Shown: one piece after another, positions 35,460 to 46,657 of the stretch
Numbering within the stretch: the first letter of the stretch is position 1
Layout: every line of letters begins with the position of its first letter
NCBI RefSeq assembly: GCF_947179515.1
Contig: NC_067473.1
Coordinates: 78,108,936-78,172,935 of the forward strand
Length of the DNA: 64,000 nucleotides
DNA from: Apodemus sylvaticus
Taxonomy: Eukaryota; Chordata; Mammalia; Rodentia; Muridae
Reading direction: 5' to 3'
Notes under the pieces: generated by a model
Database searches by the model: none
The model's input: only the letters and a program-made list of their open reading frames with translations
Told to the model about the DNA's origin: nothing
Position numbers and translations under genes: made by a program

Positions 35460-36640
35460 TTCCACCTTTGCCTCTGTCCACCCTCATCTCTTACTACTCT
35501 GGTTATTTTGTCTGAACTTGCTCAGCAGGGGACACAGGTCCAGAGCACAGAGGGGAAGAGCATGAATCTGATAGCACTTAATCTCCAAATGAACTTCTTC
35601 ATTCAAGCCAGTTTTCTCAGGTACTCTGTTGCAGCAGACCTCTGCATCACCCAGACTGACTTCATAAACTGTGTCTCCACCCTTTAGCATGAACAGCTCT
35701 AAACACTCCCCAACTATGAGACTCACATTCTTGTGAGGCCACAGTTGCCAAATTCTCCCTAGGGACCCAGTTCTCTAGGCAGAGAATAGAAGCAGTGCCT
35801 GCTGAGAGCAGCACCTTAGGCCAGGAGGGAAGTTGGTTACCTGAGTGGTAATGACCCCAGTTTGTGGAAAGGCTGCCAGAGCCTCCCTTCTTCCTCAGTG
35901 TGGGCTTAAAAGCCAGCTGTTGTTGACTGCATTTCCTGCGGGTTTTGGTCTGTATTTCTAGCTTGCACAAGCCCAGTGCTTTGGCTGTCCTCTCTGTATG
36001 CCCACCCTCTGACCACTCTATTAAAGATGTAGCTATGTTACCATGTCTTGACAATGATCTTGAGGCATTTTCTCACAGCTTCCTTCTGACCTTCCAGTCT
36101 GGCCCTTCTGGGGGTGGGACACACCTTATCAGGTCCCAAGCCTCACAGTTAATTGCTTCATTAGGCAATCTGATTGATCTACTCGCTCTCTTGGATGCTT
36201 GAGCAACACACCGGCAAGCACGGTGCCATTTGAGTGTGTGCTTTCTTTATATTGTCTCCCAAAATTTTGGAATTCAGTTATGGAGAATGACTTTCTACCC
36301 AAAGAAAATTCTAGAAATGTAATATAGTGTAGAGAGGTGTGCTGGGTAAAGACTCTCTTGTAACACTAACCACTCCCTTAACACGATGACTCTAACCAAT
36401 GGTCATTACAAGCAGGGTGAGGAGCCCTTATCTGAAACAGATTCCCTTTATGGTATATTGAGTATGGGACCCAAGTTGCAGTACAACATCTGTTTATTTT
36501 TTATGAATACCATATATACATAGCCTAAAATAACTTTAATATGCTGCACCTGTATTTTGACATCCAAGAGTCTCTGGATGCCAGGTGTAGAATTTTCTAC
36601 TTGTAGACATGGTTTTTATTACTTTAAATGCTTGCATAGT
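35460..36640. other. Intergenic DNA without recognised features
   Basis: No gene or repeat recognised. The overlapping open frames on the two strands (35662-36054 and 35945-36202) have no family features. Confidence 0.5.
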
Positions 36641-36657
36641 ATTCCATCATATATACA

Positions 36658-36685
36658 CATATATATACATATATGTATATATATG
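36658..36685. repeat. 28-bp perfect AT-rich palindrome
   Basis: A TA/CA tract in which every position from 36658 to 36685 pairs with its mirror, bounded by C and G. It follows a sequence like the L1 motif TAGTATTCCATCAT. Confidence 0.9.
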
Positions 36686-36954
36686 AAATAACCATATTGA
36701 TTTCCTATTGCTTCTGTTAGAAATTAGCACAATCATTTTTTATGTTTATACTTAAAAATACATTTATTATCTTATAGTTCTAGAGGTCAGAAGTCTAAAA
36801 TTGGTTTCACTGGCCTTTTGCTTTAACGAACATTTATTAAATGCTTATCTAGTCCACTGCAGCATTAGAAACTGTAGGTGATAAAAATCTTTTATTTTAA
36901 TTTTTTCTTTTCTCAGGTAGTTCAAATCAATGGGAGGAAACAGAAGTTGTAATG

Positions 36955-37083
36955 GTTGAACTTTAAGGCCAACTTGATGAGACTTGGAGACTCCTAAAAG
37001 ATATTTCTGGGGATGTCTGTGTTTCTAGAGGTTTTTCTGAGAAAGGAAGACCTATTCTGGGAGGCACCAAGCCAAGGGCTGGG

Positions 37084-37143
<60 letters not shown>

Positions 37144-37450
37144 GGAGGAGAAGGGGGAGAGAGGGAAAGAGAGAGGAGGGAAGGAGGGAGGGGGAGAGAG
37201 GGGGAGGAGGGAGAGAGGGGAAAGAGAGAGAGAGAGATACACAGAGAGACAGAGAGACACACAGAGAGAGGCAGCCTTGCCTTTCTGTTTCTTAACTGTA
37301 GTCAGGGTGTGATCAGCCTCCCCAGCTCTCCCACCACTATGCCTCCCCCACCATGTCGAATTGTATTCCCTCTAACTGTGAGCCACAATAAACCCTACCT
37401 CCCTTAAGTTGTTCTTGATAGGTATTTGTCATAGCAACAGACATAACTAA
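36955..37450 (+). repeat. DNA-type repeat expanded by a (GA)n tract
   Basis: The left part has AAGGCCAACTTGATGAGACTTGG; the right part has CCATGTCGAATTGTATTCCC and AACTGTGAGCCACAATAAACC, the 3' end of a rodent DNA-type repeat. Between them lies a GA microsatellite at about 37083-37260, perfect at its left end. Confidence 0.6.
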
Positions 37451-37739
37451 TCCTGAATGTTCACCCTACTTAACCTGAGAATATCAATGAATTGCAAGCG
37501 AGAAAATGACAAGGACAAGAGGTTCCAGAGCAGGAAAGGAGTTCACAGGGCAGCTGGCCACCTCTGGCAACAAAAATATAGAAGTTATTTTTCCATTGTT
37601 AAAAAGAGTTTGCTCATTGTCCATTTTTCTAACAGGACTGAATTACTAAAATATTCAGTGACATTTTTAGTGTAAACAGCAAAATGAGAAAACATCTTTA
37701 ATGTTCTTGAGACACTAGAAGCCAAAGATTACAGTACAG

Positions 37740-37880
37740 ATCTGGAGACACACTGCAGGAGGTTCAAGCTACATTTTTCTAGCTGTGTGACCTTGGGCAT
37801 GCTACTTAACTCCTCTGGGCCTTGACTGTTTTCCCTGTCAATCAAGACTTTCACAGGATGTGAGAACTAAACATGCATCT
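37740..37880 (+). repeat. MIR SINE, forward
   Basis: CTAGCTGTGTGACCTTGGGCA then TACTTAACTCCTCTGGGCCTT is the MIR core. Confidence 0.9.
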
Positions 37881-37889
37881 GTGGGTGTG

Positions 37890-39070
37890 TGGATTGGATC
37901 AGGCATGTGGTATGTTCACTTTATTTCCTAAACAGTAACAACTTCATCCATTCACATAGAATCTAATCTAATGCTCCAACTGGTTCTGAATTGACCATGG
38001 AGGATTTCAGTGGTTTGCAGGAATCCACTTGCCAACTAGCAAGGCAGATTTGATGTATGACTGGCTGTCCTGCCTGGACTCCTCATAAAACAGTAGCAAG
38101 GAGGAATTTGCAAGCAGGGGGCCTGCATTTCCTAGGGTATGACTCTGCAAATTCTGCACCTCCCCTGTATGGTGTGATCACTAGTGAATTTGCTTACATT
38201 CCATGTGCTTGTTACTAAGCAAGACAAGTTACACCCAGGGCAGTGAGCCTGGCATTCTCTTCTCAGCATCTTAGAGGACCTCTCCTTCTGCACACACAGC
38301 CTGGAAATCCCAGTTTCTGCATGGGCATACTTCCAGTCAGTCCAGTCCCATCTGCCTTTGAAATCTCCAGTATCCATGTTCCTTTGAGACTCTGACTCTT
38401 CTCCCTCTTTGAAATGGTGTAAGACCAACCAGGCTGGCCTCACCTGATCAGTAACAGAAGGCTGGAAACATGCAACTGGTAAAGGTGCAACAATGCTGCC
38501 AACCGTGAGCGCATCCTCATCCCTGCTTCCATGTGCACTTTGGGTAATCCGATGCACTTGTATCTACCAAACTTGTATCTTAGATGCTAAGGGCAGCTGG
38601 CTACATCTGCAAACACATGTTCTAAAAACCATTTGAATTGAATAAACACTTAACGTCTGCTTTCAAATGACCAGGGCTGTTGTTTATTGCTTCACAACTG
38701 TCAACTTCCATTTTAAAGTAAAAACCACAGACCTTTTAAATGTTTTTAACAAAAGGGGAAAATTAAGGAAAAGAAGAAAAGCTACACTCTACTTGTATTT
38801 TCCTTATTGCAAATTAGCTACATGTTCAGACAGCAGATGTCTCAGTGTGCTCTGGACCAGGGCTTCTTTGAGGCAGATGTACCCCACAGCTAATGACACT
38901 TCTATTCCAAGTCAAATCCCTCACCTCCATGAGCCCCTACCAAGGTGTCTTGTGATATATATTTTCTTAATGAGCTCAGACCAGTAGGTCAAGTCTCATC
39001 TCTGCAAACTTAAGAGTATTTATCATCTTTACTTCTTTTGTAACAGGATGTGTTTGCAGATGTAGCTGTG
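37890..39070. other. Intergenic DNA without recognised features
   Basis: The longest open frame (38132-38557, minus, 141 codons) has no recognisable domain, start context or exon structure and is treated as chance. Confidence 0.5.
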
Positions 39071-39074
39071 GGGG

Positions 39075-39375
39075 TCCCTGCAGGTGTCAGACAGGGCAGC
39101 AAACCTTGCAGAGATAAGAATGAAAACCAGGTGCAGATTGACTTCATTAACCCCGTTCAGACTTAGGAGTCTAATACAGGCAGCTCATTGTCAGCATATT
39201 TAAAACATAGTAAAGTTTGGGAAATGATTTCCAGGCAACAATCAGTCCAATCAGTCCAATTTCAGGCACACAATAAAGCTTAAGGTGTGACTACATAGAA
39301 ACTCCTTTACAAAGTACAAGTGACTGTGGGTGTGGGTTCTACAGCTGAAAGGCCTAGACTCTAATGTGGTCATTG
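39075..39375 (+). mobile_element. LTR-like repeated block, copy B (left half)
   Basis: Similar to copy A from 29340: GATAAGAATGAAAACCAGGTG and CAGATTGACTTCATTAACC, then GGAAATGATTTCCAGGCAAC. It is split from its right half (40320-40600) by an Lx-type L1. Confidence 0.45.
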
Positions 39376-39384
39376 ACCTATAGT

Positions 39385-40318
39385 ACTGAGGACAGCAGTG
39401 GGGGGAGAGGGGAACCTGATCTGCTATTGGGTAAGGGAAAAGGATTGAAACCCCGAGGGCCAGCAGAAAGAATGGAAACAGCCAATCTTTGGGAGATAGG
39501 AAGTTGGGGGGAACTCTCCAGAATGCACCAGAAACCTGGGAAGAGACTCTCAGGACTCAAAGGGAGAGACCTTAGATGAAATGCCTGACAGTAGGGAGAA
39601 GGAACTTATAGAGCCTACCTTCAGCAGGAAGACGGGGCATCAAATGAGGGAGAGGGGGGCCATCCTACAGCCATAACTCTGGCCCATAAGTGTTCCTGTC
39701 TAAACAAATTACAGAGATAGAAATGGAGAGGAGTCTGAGGAAAAGAAGGTCCAGAAACAGGCCCAAAGTGGGATCCAGCTCAAGGGGAGGTCCTAAGGCC
39801 TGACACTATTACTGCGGCTATGGAGCGCTCATAAAAATCAATCTAGTATGACCACACTCCAGAAGACCCAACAAGCATCTGAAAGAGTCAGATGTAGATA
39901 TTTGCACCCAACCAATGGACAGAAGCAGCTGATCCCTGTGGTTGAATTAGTGAAGGCTGAAAGAAGCTGAGGAGAAGGGAGACTCTGTAGGAGAATCAGC
40001 AGTCCCAATTAGCCTGGACCCTGAGATCTCTCAAACACTGGACCACCAAACAGGCAGTATACACCAGCCAATATGAGGTCCACAACACACATACACTAGA
40101 GGACTGCTAGGTCTGTGTTCATTCAGAGATGATACACCGAACCCTCAAGAGGCTGGAAGCCCCAGGGATTTTAGAGGTCAGGTGGTCATGGGTTGGGGAC
40201 ATCCACGTGGAGACAGGGGCTGGGGAGGAGGTATGGGATGTGGAACAGTCAGAAGGTGGACTGAGGGTGGGGATAAATTATAGAGTGTAAATAAATAAAT
40301 AAATTTTAAAAAATGATG
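39385..40318 (+). mobile_element. Lx-type L1 3' UTR inserted in copy B
   Basis: The segment follows the rodent Lx 3' UTR: AACAAGCATCTGAAAGAGTC, AGCAGCTGATCCCTGTGGTT, GGACCACCAAACAGGCAGTA, GGAACAGTCAGAAGGTGGAC, and an AAATAAATAAATAAA end at about 40300. It is a 5'-truncated insertion of ~930 bp. No target duplication could be read. Confidence 0.85.
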
Positions 40319-40319
40319 A

Positions 40320-40600
40320 GCAATGGTTTAAGGAGGGAAGAGTCTGAGATAATCATTCTGGGGGATTTGGGCTAGGCCTGCCTCTATAGTAAAGTGTGGG
40401 TGAGTTCTCCCTCCATAGATCACAAAAAAAAAAAAAAAATCACCAGTTTGTTTACAAAACCCACTCTCTGCTTTCTGGATGGAATGCAGTTATTTGATTT
40501 TATCTCCTCCATTGAAGAGACACTCCTTGGTGATAAACATTCTTGGTTCTCTTAATGCTTCTCTGTGAGTACAAGGACCTCTGTGGCCCCAACCGTCAGC
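40320..40600 (+). mobile_element. LTR-like repeated block, copy B (right half)
   Basis: It continues the match to copy A near 29900-30045 (AACATTCTTGGTTCTCTTAA and AGTACAAGGACCTCTG). DNA from 40600 to 41137 may belong to the same element but was not matched. Confidence 0.4.
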
Positions 40601-41158
40601 CAGCTGCCGTTAGCATCTAAGAAGCAATCAGGTAGCCAAACTGCAAATAGAAGCAGGGATAAGTGTGCCTTCAGGGTCAGAGGAATTACTGCATCTTTAC
40701 TACTAGTCTGTTCCTGGTGTGTTTTCCAGCCTTCTGATAATAATCAGGACAGCTTCATGAAGGTCACATGTCCTGTGCCATGCTGACGGCATCTGTGGGG
40801 TTCAGGGTAAGACATTCTTGATAAGGGTGTTCTGAAAGTTTCTGGCTCTGCTCTGAGGATGCTGCATCCGGCAGATAACCCCACAGGCAGAGAAGTTATT
40901 CTTTAAAGTTTACCCCACACTTCATAATCTTACAGAAAAGGGTCTGGGACCAGGGAGGGACCAGGGCACTTATTTATAGGGATCTTAAGCAGTGTTATTA
41001 ATCTTTATGACAAGATAGCTACTTGCAGGGTGAGTCTTATACACTGTAGGATATTTTGCAGCATCTCTGGCTTCTGGGAACAGATGCTAGCTTTGCTCTG
41101 CTCTTGCCCTTCAGATTGTGATAGCTTAAGAAAGAAATTCAGAAACTGTTAAATGCCT

Positions 41159-41585
41159 AACCCTAACCTAGAGAAAGAGATGCCCATGAACATACAAGAA
41201 GCCTTCAGAACTACAAACAAACTGGACCAAAACAGAAAGTTCTCCTGGCACATAATAATCAAAACACCAAATTCACTAAACAAAGAAAGAATATTAAAAG
41301 CCATAAGGGAAAAATGGCAAGTAACTTATAAAGGCAGACCTATCAGAATCACACCAGACTTCTCACCAGAGACATGAAAACTAGAAGATCCTGGGCAGAC
41401 CTCATACAGACCATAAGAGAACACAAATGCCAGCCCAGGCTACTATATCCAGCAAAACTCTCAATCATCATAGATGGAGAAACAAAGATATTCCATGATA
41501 AAACCAAATTTACACAGTATCTGTCCACAAATGGAAAATGCCAACACAAGGAAGGAAACTACACCCTAGAAAAACCAAGAAAGTA
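41159..41585 (+). pseudogene. L1 ORF1 C-terminal fragment, frameshifted
   Basis: It encodes the ORF1p RNA-binding part, recognisable from KGRPIRITPDFSPET and HDKTKFTQYLSTNGK, ending in TLEKPRK. The N-terminal coiled coil is absent because the insertion is 5'-truncated. One base is missing after the SPET codons (41375), shifting the frame. It is closely related to the ORF1 at 45445-46657 (shared RSWADLIQT), so the two come from related families. Confidence 0.9.
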
Positions 41586-41730
41586 ATCTTCTTACAACAA
41601 ACCCAAAAGAAGATACCCACACAAACATAAAAATAACATCAAAAATAACAGGAAGCAACAATCACTATTCCCTAATATCTCTTAACAACAATGGACTCAA
41701 CTCTCCAATAAAAAGACATAGACTAACAAA

Positions 41731-42580
41731 ATATTTTTCATGTAAATCTTCAATTTTATCAGAAAAAGTTTATAACTCCTCCTTTAATTTAGTAATGTTT
41801 TTTTATGTCTACTATTTTATCTGCATTATTTTTCATGATATCTTCAATTTTACTATGTCTTTCTATATACATCCTCTATTTTATCAGAACCGTTTTCAAT
41901 GTAAATCTTTGATTTCATCACAAATGTTTCTAATTCCATCCTCAATTAATTTAGAAAGAGTTTTTACGTCTACCATTTTATATGTAAAATTTTCCATGAA
42001 ATAGTCAATTTTAACGTGTTTGTCTCTTTATTTCTTGAATTTTACCAGAAATATTTTCCATGTAAATCTTCAATGTTATCTGAAAATGTTTATAATTCTA
42101 CCTTCAATCAACCTAATTATCTTTATGCCTATCATTTTATCTATATAATTTCCATGATAATCTTTAATTTTAACAAGTTTTTTTCTATATATTTCTTCAA
42201 TTTTATCAGAAAAATTTTCCATGTAAATCTTAAAGTTAATCAGAAAATGTTTATAATTCCACTTTCAATCAACTTAGGAATACTTTTATACCTACCTTTA
42301 TTATATCTATATAAAAATTTCCATGATAATCTTCAATTCTAACATGTTTTTCTACATTTTTCTACAATTTTATCAGAAATACTTTCCACATAAATCTTCA
42401 ATTCTATCATAAAATGTTTCTATCCCATATTTCAATTAATTTAGCAATGTTTTACATGTCTACCACTTTACTCTTTAATTTTCCATGAAAATTGTCAATT
42501 TTAACGTGTTTATCTGAAATACTTTCCAGGTAAATATTTAATTTTATCATAAAGTGTTTTTATTTCCCTTTACTTCCCTT
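41731..42580 (+). repeat. AT-rich tandem array, period about 160 bp
   Basis: The landmark TGTAAATCTT and its variants recur at 41741, 41900, 42061, 42222, 42389 and 42529, giving periods of 159, 161, 161, 167 and 140. Each unit also holds TTTTATCAGAAA, TCAATTAATTTAG-like and TTTTCCATGA blocks; the last two partly resemble the landmark region, suggesting an older half-size period. No open frame persists through it. Confidence 0.9.
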
Positions 42581-42769
42581 TTCAATAAATAAAAAAAAAA
42601 AAGAAAAGAAAAAATGAAAAAAAAAAAAACTTCAGAAACTGTTAAATGCCTCAGGGCAAAATCTATGCATGAGCCAAGGCTTAATCACCCATTTGAGTAA
42701 ATTCTCTGATGGACAGTCTTCCTCCCTGCTCCAACTCTTTCTATGGCAAGCAGGATTTTTACATGTTGC

Positions 42770-43110
42770 CTTAGGGTTTTCGATTGCTGTGAAGAGACTC
42801 AATGATCAAGGCAACTCTTATAGAAGACAACATTTAATTGGGGTTGGCTTACAGATTCAGAGGTTCAGTCCAGTATCATCACAGCAGGAAGCAAGGCAGC
42901 ATCCAGGCAGACTTAGTGATGGACAGGAAACTAAGAGTTCTACACTTGATCTGCAATCAGTCAGGAGAAGACTGGCTTCCAGGAAGCTAAAAGAAGGGTT
43001 TCATAGCTCATGCCCAAAGTGACCTACTTTACCCAACAAAGCCACACCTACTCCAACAAGACCACATCTTCTAATGGTGCCACTCCCTAGGCAAAGCACA
43101 TTCAAACCAC
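42770..43110 (-). repeat. Rodent medium-reiterated repeat, near complete
   Basis: TTAGGGTTTTCGATTGCTGTG, AACATTTAATTGGGGTTGGCT, AGTTCTACACTTGATCTGCA and TAATGGTGCCACTCCCTAGG appear in the family order (reverse orientation). Confidence 0.75.
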
Positions 43111-43139
43111 CAAAAATGTCAAATTCAATATTTAAAAGC

Positions 43140-43560
43140 CAATAGTCACTTAGAGATGACATGGTCTTAAATATAGAAAAATTTAAGGAATATGCATGTA
43201 ATCATAGCTATTAGAATTAATAAATAAAGTGCAGGATCCATGAAGGATATGCAAAACTCAGCTCTCTATATACTAACAATGAATAGTCAAAACCTCCCCC
43301 TTATTTTAGAGCACTGAGACTTTAAAACTGAGGATCTTTCCCATTCCAGGCAAGGGTTCTATAAAATTCACTTGGCTCCCCAGTCCTTGAACATTTGAAG
43401 ACTAAAAAAAAAAAAAAAAAAAAAGAAAGAAAGAAAAGAAAACAGTTCTAGTTACAATAGAACAAAATGTTTAAGAATAAATTTAACAAGAGAAGTATGA
43501 ACTTGAACACAGGAAACACCCTTGGAAGAACAATAGAAGACCTAAGGAAAAGACACTCAC
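43140..43560 (+). mobile_element. Ancient L1 ORF2 remnant, interrupted by poly-A
   Basis: CTCTATATACTAACAATGAAT and AGTTACAATAGAACAAAATG ... GAATAAATTTAACAAGAGAAG follow old L1 ORF2 in the same order. Between them is ID/B4-like sequence with a long A/AAAG run (43400-43440), probably a later SINE insertion. Confidence 0.6.
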
Positions 43561-43839
43561 TGAAAGTTTTAAGACTGTGGTTATCTTGGCTTATTTAATT
43601 AAGACGTTTTCTAACAAGAGACAAAAGGATCTGGATTAGATGGGAAGGGCTAAGGTTTGGAACCAAGCAGCAAAGTATCTGACCTCCAAAACTCAACGGT
43701 TCAAGGGCCCCAGTGGGTAAATACCAGTCCAGGCTCTTATCTTTCTTTCTTTTAATCTAGAAACTGAGTACAATGTATATATTTTTAGTTGTCCAAGCAT
43801 TACTTATACATATTTATATACATTCATTTTAAATTTTGT

Positions 43840-44090
43840 TTGTTTTTGAGATTATGCTTTAATTACAATATTCTCCCTTCCCTCTCCATTCTCGGAAGCC
43901 TCCCAGATACCCCTCTCCAGTCTCCTCCAAGTTCATGGCTCTTCCTTCGTTACTTTATGCACTATATTTTGATCCTGTTTTACTCCTCCCTCACCTTCTC
44001 CCAGATCCTTCCACCTCCCTTCCCACTCAATGTCATATCCTTCCTGTATAAACAAAAACAAAAAACTCAGAAAATCAAAACAAGCAAAAA
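43840..44090 (-). mobile_element. Lx-type L1 3' UTR, reverse
   Basis: CTCCCTTCCCTCTCCATTCT, CTCCAGTCTCCTCCAAGTTC and the CAAAAACAAAAAACTCAGAAA end follow the reverse of rodent L1 3' UTRs. Confidence 0.65.
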
Positions 44091-44569
44091 CCTGTAAGAT
44101 TTAAAAAAAATGAAACAAGCAAAACAAAACAAAAAACATGGAGTTCTTTTCACTTTGAGGAAAATTATAATCAACTTTCAGATATTTATAAATGGTAGTT
44201 TTAAGTTATTTTGAACTAAGCAAATAAAAATATGTTTTTGACTTATGCCCACCGTGAAGCATTATCAAGAGATCCTAAAGGCCTGTGAGCTGCAAACACT
44301 AGGGAATTACCATCCATGCAGGTGTCCATTTACATGCGAGTTTGTATCCGCTCTAGGATGCAGGCTTCTGAGGAAGGCTTGGTACATACTAAGGATACCA
44401 GATCATTATTTGAATGAATGAAGAGCAGAAGTAAGGGGGGAGGCGTTTATAGTGGATTAGAACCAAGAAATTAGGGGTTGTAACATCCAGGGAATAAAAC
44501 ATGTGAGTGGATGATGTATCAAAAGGCAGCGACCTGTATTTAATAGGCATGTGTTCTCTGAAGCCAGCC

Positions 44570-44690
44570 CACCTGACTCTGAATCCCAGTGTTGCCATTT
44601 TCTGTCTCTGTGATCTTGGGCATGTTACCTTTCTTCATTTCCCTGGGCCTCAGTTTTCTCATCCATGAGATGAATGTAAAATAAGGTTTT
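44570..44690 (+). repeat. MIR SINE, forward
   Basis: TCTCTGTGATCTTGGGCATG then CTGGGCCTCAGTTTTCTCATC is the MIR core. Confidence 0.9.
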
Positions 44691-45037
44691 TATGATCGTT
44701 AGTATTGATCATCAGCTTGCTAAGTTCTAGAATCGCCTAGGAGGCAACCTCTGGCATGTCTATGAAGCATTTCTAGCCTGGGATGCTCCTCCCTTGTCAC
44801 CCTAGTCCAGAAAGTTTGGCAGACCCCTTTCCTCATGTGTGTAAGTTGACATAATTGTGCCCTGTAATCTGTCTCTTTGGTGCCTTTAATGTTGGTGGCA
44901 GTAATTCTTCATAGGTACCTGTAAGTTTCCCTCGTGAAGCTTTTTGTGTTACAGCCCTTCTCTGTTCTAAGAACACTGAACAATTGTGAAATCTTAAATA
45001 TGAAAGACAAATATAAGCAACTTTTAAAAATTGGGAT

Positions 45038-45440
45038 ACTGACCAGGAGGTTGGCTGGGAAGAAGCAGCATACTCTGGTAAGTCCAGCCCTGCAGAGCTG
45101 AGGAGTCTGGCCCTGGCGGGAGCCTTCCAGTCTCCACTTCGGTATCGGGATCACCCTGGGCCACAGCACCCTGTCTCCAGGTCGTGCAAGAGGCCAGCTG
45201 GGCACCCGGAGACCTGCTGGGAAGAAGCAGTGTGCTCTGGTGAGTCCGGCCTTGCAGAGTGCAGAGTGGAGGATCCATCCTGAAGCCTCTGATGGGAGCC
45301 TTCCAATCTCCGCTTCAGGATCGGGAACAGCCTGGGCCACGGCACCCTGTCTCCAGGCCGTGCAGGAGGCCAGCTGGGAAGAGGCAGCTTGCACTAGTGA
45401 GTCCAGCATTGACAACAAGACCAACTAACACCAGTGAGAA
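45038..45440 (+). promoter_or_regulatory. L1 5' UTR with ~160-bp monomers
   Basis: CTGGGAAGAAGCAG-type motifs recur at 45056, 45218 and 45375 (spacing 162 and 157), each followed by TCTGGTGAGTCC-like sequence; CACCCTGTCTCCAGG recurs too. Tandem GC-rich monomers are the usual form of rodent L1 promoters. Confidence 0.75.
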
Positions 45441-45444
45441 CTAG

Positions 45445-46657
45445 ATGGCAAAAGGCAAACGTAGGAACGTTACTAACAGAAATCAAGACAATATGGCAAA
45501 CATCTGAACCCAATTCTCCATTAACAGCATGTGCTGGATATATCAACATACCAGAAAAACAAAATTTGGAGTTAAAAGCACTGGTCATGATGCTGTTACA
45601 GGATCGCATGAAGAACATAAATAAATCTCTTAAAGAAATTTAGGGGAAAATGGATCAAAAGTTAGAAGCCATTACAAGAGAAACACAAAAATCATTGAAA
45701 GAAATTCAGGAGAATACAGAAGCCAATAAAGAGGAAACACAAAAATCACTTAAAGAAATACAGGAGAACTTTGGTCAACAGGCTGAGGTCATGAAAGAGG
45801 AAACACAAAAATCTCTTAAAGAATTACAGGGGAAAAAAAAAAAAGAATTACAGGAAAACACAAACAAGCAAGTGAAGGAGCTAAGCAAAACCATCCAGGA
45901 TCTAAAATCAGAAGTAGAAACAACTAAGAAATCTCAAAGGGAAACAACTTTGGAGATAGAAGACTTTGGGAAGGAATCAGGGGCCATAAATGCAAATATC
46001 AACAACAGAATACAAGAGATAGAAGAAAGAATCTCAGATGCTGAGGATACCATAGAAACCATGGACTCAACAGTTAAAGAAAATGCAAAATGCAAAAAAC
46101 TTTTAACCCAAAACATCCAGGAAATCCAGGACACAATGAGAAGACCAAAGGATTATAGGCATAAATGAAAGTGAAGATTTACAACTTAAAGGGCCAGCAA
46201 ATATCTTCAATAAAATTATGGAAGAAAACTGCCCATGAATATACAAGAAGCCTACAGAACTCCAAACAGACTGGACCAGAACAGAAATACCTCCCATCAC
46301 ATAATAATCAAAACCCCAAATGTACTAAACAAAGAAAAATTATTAAAGGCAGTAAGAGAAAAAGGCCAAGTAACATATAAAGGAAGACCTATCAGAATCA
46401 CACCAGACTTTTCACCAGAGACCATGAAAGCAAGAAGATCCTGGGCAGATCTCATTCAGACTCTAAGAGAACACCAATGCCAGCCAAAACTACTATACCC
46501 AGCAAGACTCTCAATCACCATAGATGGAGAAACTAAGATATTCCATGACAAAACCAAGTTTACCCAGTATCTTTCCACAAACCCAGCCCTACAAAGCATA
46601 ATAGGTGGAAAACACCAATACAAGGAGGGAAACCTCACCCTGGAAAAAACAAGATAG
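45445..46657 (+). pseudogene. L1 ORF1 pseudogene (nucleic-acid-binding ORF1p)
   Basis: ORF1p is the trimeric RNA-binding chaperone of L1 particles. The start MAKGKRRNVTNRNQDN is readable at 45445. A frameshift near 45495 and an in-frame TAG at 45641 break the N-terminal part. 45650-46165 is an open coiled-coil stretch with repeated ETQKSLKEIQEN units. A stop at 46166 and a deletion of about 20 nt near 46230 precede the RNA-recognition and C-terminal parts (46235-46657; KGRPIRITPDFSPETMK, FHDKTKFTQYLSTNPALQ). It cannot encode a full protein but retains nearly the whole gene length. Confidence 0.93.

Larger units (their letters stand above)
41159..42630 (+). mobile_element. Composite L1-ORF1 / tandem-array retroelement with 21-bp TSD
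   Basis: A single 1.47-kb insertion bounded by a perfect 21-bp duplication (41138-41158 and 42631-42651, starting TTCAGAAACTG). In order it holds the 3' half of L1 ORF1, the L1 inter-ORF spacer and a few codons of ORF2 up to about 41730, an AT-rich tandem array (41731-42580), and an A-rich tail (42585-42629). Tail and duplication mark L1-type retrotransposition of the whole composite RNA. It may belong to a rat half-L1 family (RNHAL1, from memory); the array is not ordinary L1 sequence. Confidence 0.85.

Noticed and set aside
35662..36054. 130-codon open frame, minus strand
   Set aside because: Overlapped by another frame on the opposite strand, with no family features; treated as chance.
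38132..38557. 141-codon open frame, minus strand
   Set aside because: No domain, no start context, no splice or poly-A structure and no known relative that I recognise.
41731..42580. Regular direct repeats that might suggest a CRISPR array
   Set aside because: Units are ~160 bp and diverged with no constant repeat/variable spacer pattern; this is vertebrate DNA and part of a retroelement.
45038..45440. GC-rich repeated segment resembling a second CpG-type promoter
   Set aside because: It directly precedes L1 ORF1 and consists of L1 5' UTR monomers inside a retrotransposed unit.
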